From Rugosimonospora sp040255525 (GTDB taxonomy: Bacteria; Actinomycetota; Actinomycetes; Mycobacteriales; Micromonosporaceae), in assembly GCA_040255525.1 (NCBI GenBank), contig JBDZVD010000003.1, positions 1 through 64,000 of the forward strand: 64,000 nucleotides of DNA, given 5' to 3'. Within the stretch, counting starts at the first letter, position 1; every line of letters starts with the position of its first letter. The translations under genes were made by a program, and so were the position numbers. Shown piece by piece: positions 59,975 through 64,000 of the stretch. The notes under the pieces are model-generated. The model ran no database searches. It was not told the origin of the DNA and worked only from the letters and a program-made list of their open reading frames with translations.

Positions 59975-60649
59975 TCAGGCGATCTCCACGCTCGGGTGGT
60001 AGCGCTTGACCCGGTGCAGCGTGTTGCGGTCGGTGTGGTGCATCTCGCCGCCGGTCGCGGCGAGCTTCAGAAGCAGGTCGGAGGTGTAGCTGAATGTCCC
60101 GTCGTCGTTGAAGGTGAAGGTGCTCTCGAACGCCATCGCCCTCGCCCGCTGCAACAGATACTTGTTCTGGCACAGGCCATAGGCCTCCGAACCGGGTTCC
60201 GCGGTGAACGTGAGCGACGTGTCACGCGGGCCGGCAGCGCCGCCGGCCAGGATGGCGAGCCCACGTGGCACGGCGAAACAGCGGATCACCTGCCCGTTGG
60301 CCTTGTCCCACAACAGATAACCCGTCTCGTCATGGAACGGGTCCATGGCCTCCTCACCGTGGCGCCACGCCGTCATGGCGTAGTTGAGGCCCTCCATACT
60401 CTGCTGGCCGTTCTCGACAACCGGAATGGGTTTGAACCAAGCGCGCTCGAAGTACCCGGTCTCCGTCGTCTCATCGTCCTTGTTGTGATAGGAGAGATCG
60501 ACACCGACATCACCCTCCCACTCACCGACCAGCGGAGTCAGTGGACCCAACTTCCGCGGGCCGCGCACCGAGTTGCGGTCGCGGGCGGCCGGGACGACGG
60601 AGGTCGGGCGGCCCCCGTCAGTTGTGGTTCCAGAGGCAGATGTACTCAT
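59975..60649 (-). CDS. Heme-binding beta-barrel protein (nitrobindin/DUF1794-like)
   Basis: A 224-residue protein of the FABP-like heme-binding barrel family. The opening LGPLTPLVGEWEGDVGVDLS, the MEGLNYAMTAWR strand, and the DETGYLLWD strand are typical. Family members bind heme and may convert peroxynitrite or nitric oxide. The ATG at 60649 overlaps the Fur stop (ATGA), so the barrel protein is made together with a Fur-type metal or peroxide sensor. The C-terminal RVKRYHPSVEIA may carry the proximal histidine. Confidence 0.82.
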   Translation of the reverse strand: MSTSASGTTTDGGRPTSVVPAARDRNSVRGPRKLGPLTPLVGEWEGDVGVDLSYHNKDDETTETGYFERAWFKPIPVVENGQQSMEGLNYAMTAWRHGEEAMDPFHDETGYLLWDKANGQVIRCFAVPRGLAILAGGAAGPRDTSLTFTAEPGSEAYGLCQNKYLLQRARAMAFESTFTFNDDGTFSYTSDLLLKLAATGGEMHHTDRNTLHRVKRYHPSVEIA

Positions 60650-61131
60650 GTGCGTCTCCACTCCGTGGCTGGCGATGGGTTGGTTGTAGCGGGTAGGTCA
60701 GCGGCCTCACGAGTTGCCCGGCAGCCGAGGCACAGGCCCCAGTAGGTCACTTCGGCTTCGTCAACCAGGTAGCCGGCATCGTCACGGGCCGCGAGGCAGG
60801 GCGCTTGACCGGTCGCACAGTCAACGTCGACGATCGCGCCGCAGGCCCGGCACACGAGGTGGTGATGGTTGTCGCCGGTTTGGATCTCGAAGCGGACCGG
60901 GGACCCGGCGGGCTCGATACGTCGCAGTAGCCCGGCATCGGTCAGCGCGTGAACGACGTCGTAGACCGCTTGAGTGGACAGCGATCCCAGCCGCGCGCGA
61001 GCGCCGGCGGCGATGGCCTCCACGCCGGCATGGGGGTGCTCGGCCACTTCGGCCAGGACAGCGAGCCGGGGTTGGGTGACTCGCAGACCGGCCGCTCGCA
61101 GATGATCGTCGGCGCGTTCCATGCCATCCAT
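60646..61131 (-). CDS. Fur family transcriptional regulator
   Basis: A 161-residue Fur-type repressor. The winged helix covers LRAAGLRVTQPRLAVLAEV and LSTQAVYDVVHALTDAGLLRRI. The metal region has HHHLVCRACG and CLGCR, giving two CxxC pairs for structural zinc. It resembles FurA/PerR-type peroxide or iron sensors. The start is uncertain among GTG 61134, ATG 61131 and ATG 61122. The upstream 200 bases are AT-richer (AATTCACC, AAGCAAATTTTTG) and should hold the promoter and operator. Confidence 0.9.
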   Translation of the reverse strand: MDGMERADDHLRAAGLRVTQPRLAVLAEVAEHPHAGVEAIAAGARARLGSLSTQAVYDVVHALTDAGLLRRIEPAGSPVRFEIQTGDNHHHLVCRACGAIVDVDCATGQAPCLAARDDAGYLVDEAEVTYWGLCLGCRATREAADLPATTNPSPATEWRRT

Positions 61132-61339
61132 CACAATCTGGAATCAGTCAAATTCACCCTCTCGTACGATCATGCGTGAAGCAATAGTTGTCGTAAGCAA
61201 ATTTTTGTGCCGTAGGCGACACCGCCGGAGGCCCGTACGGATGGAGGCACTACCTCGCACGCTGCCGGGTGCATCCACGGGGACACCGGGCCGTGCCAGA
61301 TGCGATCTGACCGGGCCGGTGTCCCGAGACGGGGCTGAC

Positions 61340-62581
61340 CTACCGCCAGGCCTCCTGCAGCACCCGGATGATATTGGTGCTGGTGACCTTGATGATGTCC
61401 TCGTCGCTGTAGCCGTGCTTGACCAGCCAACCGACGATGTTGAAGTAGTTCTCGGTCGGGTTGTCCAGGCCCGCCACGTACTCGACCTTCTCGTACTCTG
61501 GACCATGCGCCTGCTGCAGGCCGAGGTTCTTGGTGAACAGGCCGTGCAGGGCGACGTGGTCGCCGTACTGGGTGTCCGGGCCGAAGGTCACGTGGTCGAT
61601 GCCCATGAGCTCAGCGCAGTACTCGAAGTGGTCCATCACGGATTCGATCGTGTGGATCGGATGCGCGGTCGAGATCGACGTGTGCGGGGCGGCCTCGATA
61701 CCGATCACACCGCCGTTGTCGGCGCAGGCGCGCAGCACCTCGTCGGGCATCATCCGGGCGGTTGGCCAGATGGCGCGCGCGCCGGCATGGGTGATGAAGA
61801 CCGGCTTGGTGGAGTGCTCGAAGACGTCGAGGCAGGTCTGGTCGCCGGAGTGCGAAACATCGATCACCATGCCGATGGCGTTCATCCGCTCGACGGCGCG
61901 CTTGCCGAACACGGTCAGGCCGCCGTCGCGGGCCTCCTTCAGCCCGGAGCCGAGGGTGTTGGCTTCGGAATAGGCGATCCCCATCTGGCGCACGCCGAAG
62001 CCGTAGAGGATGTCGATGCGGTCGACCTCGTTCTCGATCATCGTCGCTGCCTCAAGGGACATGACGATGGCGATCTGGCCGTTCTCCTTGGCCTTGTAGA
62101 TGTCGTCGAGCCGGTGCGCGACGATCGCATAGTCCTGGTGGGCGATGTCGGCCAGGCGCATGCCGAGGTCGATGATGATGTCGTCCCACTTCCAGCCGGA
62201 GGTGCTGGTGACACAGGCGATGCCGTCCATCATGTTGTCGAAGACGGCCGTCATGCCGGAGCGGGCCAGACCGGCGTAGCTGGTGAGCTGGCGGCCGGTG
62301 CGCAGGTACGGGTGAACGTCGCCCATGCTCGCGGGAAAGATCTGCGGATGGTCGTGCAGGCTGATGATGATGTTCTCGTCGATGAGCTTGATGGTGCGCT
62401 GGATCTGCTGCTCATCCAGACCGAGGTCATAGAGCGGGTAGTGCCCGAACTCCGGGACCATTTCGAAGACGGGGTAGTCCTCGCCCGCCTTCAGATAGGA
62501 GAAGGACCGGTAACCGTCGTGGCGGGTCTTGCGGAACTCAACCCCGAAGACCTCCTCCTTGCCGGCCGTGCCGTCCGTCAT
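61340..62581 (-). CDS. Membrane-dipeptidase-like hydrolase (peptidase family M19)
   Basis: A 413-residue renal-dipeptidase-family enzyme. The zinc motif HxD appears as SLHDHPQ near residue 75, the bridging Glu in MSLEAAT, and later ligands in DVSHSGDQT and ITHAGARA. It cleaves dipeptides or related amides, some family members acting on D-amino-acid or lactam-like bonds. The ATG at 62581 has GAAGGGTGG upstream. It stands alone and lacks a GntR-box, so it is likely outside the island. Confidence 0.88.
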   Translation of the reverse strand: MTDGTAGKEEVFGVEFRKTRHDGYRSFSYLKAGEDYPVFEMVPEFGHYPLYDLGLDEQQIQRTIKLIDENIIISLHDHPQIFPASMGDVHPYLRTGRQLTSYAGLARSGMTAVFDNMMDGIACVTSTSGWKWDDIIIDLGMRLADIAHQDYAIVAHRLDDIYKAKENGQIAIVMSLEAATMIENEVDRIDILYGFGVRQMGIAYSEANTLGSGLKEARDGGLTVFGKRAVERMNAIGMVIDVSHSGDQTCLDVFEHSTKPVFITHAGARAIWPTARMMPDEVLRACADNGGVIGIEAAPHTSISTAHPIHTIESVMDHFEYCAELMGIDHVTFGPDTQYGDHVALHGLFTKNLGLQQAHGPEYEKVEYVAGLDNPTENYFNIVGWLVKHGYSDEDIIKVTSTNIIRVLQEAWR

Positions 62582-62954
62582 GCTGGCCACCCTTCTTCCC
62601 TCTCGGGGCGGGTGCGGATGTGCCGGCCACGGTATGAATTCCCGCCAGGCTGAGAAGCGGCGGGTGCCGCCGTACGACGTGGTCTGAGATACGGCTATCG
62701 TGTCAGGCGAGTGTTCCGTGCGGCGATCCGCGTGAATATTGTTGGTTCCTTCGCTTAGTATGGTGGCAGGGGAAGGATTCCTGCAAGTACGAGACAACCT
62801 TCGAGCGTATCGCGTTGGTTCGGAACGGACCGTTCGGGCTCGGCTGTGCGGTCCAGAGCGCTGCCGGACATACGCCCTGCCCCGCGCCGCATAGCATCGA
62901 CGTCGACGCCTGCCCGACACCGGTCGGCCTGCTCGGCTCCCAAGGAGGTCCACT
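62582..62954. other. Divergent intergenic region
   Basis: These 373 bases separate the dipeptidase from the Lrp regulator and should contain both promoters. An AT-richer block is at about 62730-62765. GCAGG-N9-CCTGC (62765-62783) and AACGG-A-CCGTT (62823-62833) are small inverted repeats that could be operators. I recognise no protein here. Confidence 0.4.
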
Positions 62955-63005
62955 ATGCACAGCGCCACGACATCACCACGACGCGTCCGGCTCCGACGCG
63001 CGTGA
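62955..63005 (+). CDS. Possible 16-residue leader peptide upstream of the Lrp gene
   Basis: The ATG at 62955 has a very strong AGGAGG six bases upstream and opens a frame of 16 codons, MHSATTSPRRVRLRRA, with five arginines in the last eight residues. Its TGA overlaps the GTG of the Lrp gene (GTGA), and the Lrp gene has no ribosome site of its own. Translation of the regulator therefore probably depends on the leader. An annotation error in the true start of the regulator is the alternative. Confidence 0.4.
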   Translation: MHSATTSPRRVRLRRA

Positions 63006-64000
63006 CTGCGAACGAGCCTGGGCGGCTGATCCGATTCGACGAGCTCGACCGGCGCACTGTCGCCGCGCTCCAGGCCGATCCCCGCGCGTCCTGGTCGCAG
63101 CTGAGCAGCGTGGTCGGCGTCTCCGAGACGACGGTCATGCGACGGGTCCAGCGACTGCGGGAGAGCGGCGCTCTGATCATCATCGCCATGCCGGACGTTC
63201 TCAAGTGCGCGCTGGGGCAGCCGGTGCTCGTGCAGTTCCGTACCGTCCCCGGCAAGACCGACGTCCTCGCCCGGTACCTCTCCGAGCGCCCGGACGTGCG
63301 CGCGTTGTCGTTGTTGGCCGGCAGCTATGACATCACCTGCGAGCTGATCGCGCCGAACGAGCATTACCTGGGCGAGGCACTCATCCTCGAGATCCCCAGT
63401 ACCGGCGCGGTGGCCAGCTCGTCGGCCGAGATCGTCCTCAGAACGTTCAAGACGAACGATCAGTGGAGCCGGGAAGTCCTGGACGGCGAATCGACGCTGA
63501 GCGTCGAGGAGCCCGACGGCGGCGAACCGGCCGCGCCGGGTCCCCTCGATCCGGTGGACAGCCAGCTGATCGCCGCGCTGAATCCAGACGCGCGGCGCAG
63601 CTACGCCGACCTGTCCCACGAACTCGGGCTGAGCGAGACCGCCATCGCCCGCCGGCTGTCCGCCCTTCGGCAGTCGGGGAAGGTCTATTTCGTGGCCATG
63701 ATCGACCCGCGGCTGATCGGTTACGACGTCGAGGCGTTCCTGCATCTGCGCGTCGAACTCGGCAGGCTGGAGTCGGCGGCGCTGCGGCTGGCCGAGATGC
63801 CCGCCGTGCGCTATCTGTCCGCGACGACGGGAGAGAGCGACCTCGTCTGCGAGGTGATTTTCCGCGACAGCGAGGCGTTGTACGAGTTCGTTGCGCACAC
63901 CCTCGCGACGGTGGGCGGCATCCGGGACGTCCGCGTCGACGTCGAGGTTGAGTCGATCAAGCGCGGTTTCCGTTACCCGTTCTTCGGGGCGCACTCCGGT
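63002..64000 (+). CDS. Tandem Lrp/AsnC family transcriptional regulator, 3' end beyond window
   Basis: From the GTG at 63002 the frame is open to the right edge (333 codons). It contains two Lrp units in tandem. The first (about 8-155) has DELDRRTVAALQADPRASWSQL and SETTVMRRVQRLRESGAL as its HTH and a RAM-like domain. The second (about 178-325) repeats this with VDSQLIAALNPDARRSYADL and SETAIARRLSALRQSGKV. Such double proteins occur in actinomycetes. It probably controls the divergent dipeptidase gene or genes to the right. Confidence 0.9.
   Translation, partial: MTANEPGRLIRFDELDRRTVAALQADPRASWSQLSSVVGVSETTVMRRVQRLRESGALIIIAMPDVLKCALGQPVLVQFRTVPGKTDVLARYLSERPDVRALSLLAGSYDITCELIAPNEHYLGEALILEIPSTGAVASSSAEIVLRTFKTNDQWSREVLDGESTLSVEEPDGGEPAAPGPLDPVDSQLIAALNPDARRSYADLSHELGLSETAIARRLSALRQSGKVYFVAMIDPRLIGYDVEAFLHLRVELGRLESAALRLAEMPAVRYLSATTGESDLVCEVIFRDSEALYEFVAHTLATVGGIRDVRVDVEVESIKRGFRYPFFGAHSG

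Noticed and set aside
61121..62653. A 510-codon forward open frame
   Set aside because: It is antisense to the M19 dipeptidase and rich in Asp/Val/Gly from reverse reading; no domain was recognised.
61340..63994. An extended frame that would add about 470 residues to the dipeptidase
   Set aside because: The extension is antisense to the Lrp regulator and lacks dipeptidase-like content; the ATG at 62581 has a good ribosome site.

Overview
The window is very GC-rich with short intergenic gaps, many GTG starts, 4-base stop/start overlaps, lipobox lipoproteins and an abundance of TetR, GntR, Lrp and ECF regulators. This fits a soil-type actinomycete; no ribosomal, tRNA, CRISPR or transposase feature was seen, so I cannot place it more finely.

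Left part (1-16.6 kb), accessory and partly decayed. A sugar locus (1-4.4 kb) has a truncated sugar-binding lipoprotein, two TIM-barrel isomerases, a medium-chain dehydrogenase and a GH63-like glycosidase, with two inverted repeats in the divergent promoter. Next come an SDR/esterase pair facing its TetR repressor across palindromic operators; a NUDIX-regulator remnant; a SigJ-like sigma factor with an internal deletion next to a frameshifted epimerase; a MacB-type export operon (lipoprotein, adaptor, ATPase, permease); an ECF sigma factor with a membrane partner; and two 5'-truncated remnants (FAD monooxygenase and Lrp/AsnC) that look like the two sides of one deletion.

Central part (16.6-59.7 kb), a large aromatic-catabolism island. 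It encodes three Rieske oxygenases (one with a beta subunit), a Rieske ferredoxin, a 3Fe-4S ferredoxin and its reductase, two LigB-type extradiol dioxygenases plus a LigA-type subunit, two DapA-family lyases, an ACMSD-type decarboxylase, a C-C hydrolase, a cyclase/formamidase, two isochorismatase-type hydrolases, two nitrilase-superfamily enzymes, several dehydrogenases, an ornithine-cyclodeaminase-like protein, cupins, and two ABC uptake systems. The mix points to an aromatic or heteroaromatic acid that probably carries an amide, nitrile or ring nitrogen; the exact substrate cannot be read from sequence.

Two things stand out. First, a 12-bp near-palindrome (consensus ACTGTATNCA, close to the classic GntR core TGTATACA) recurs at ten promoter positions across 16.6-59.7 kb and in front of nearly every catabolic operon. 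The one GntR/FCD regulator in the window (47.6 kb) is the obvious candidate ligand-responsive repressor. Second, the 44.6-34.0 kb operons mix catabolic enzymes with proteins that do not belong to any standard pathway: a CDC48-like double AAA+ ATPase, an EutA-like reactivating ATPase without its lyase, three cupin proteins and a pentapeptide-repeat protein, joined by 1-8 base overlaps. I propose this as an undescribed enzyme-maintenance or assembly module for oxygenases.

Right part (59.7-64 kb): a heme-binding beta-barrel protein coupled to a Fur regulator, an M19 dipeptidase, and a tandem Lrp/AsnC regulator that runs off the end, preceded by a possible 16-codon leader peptide.
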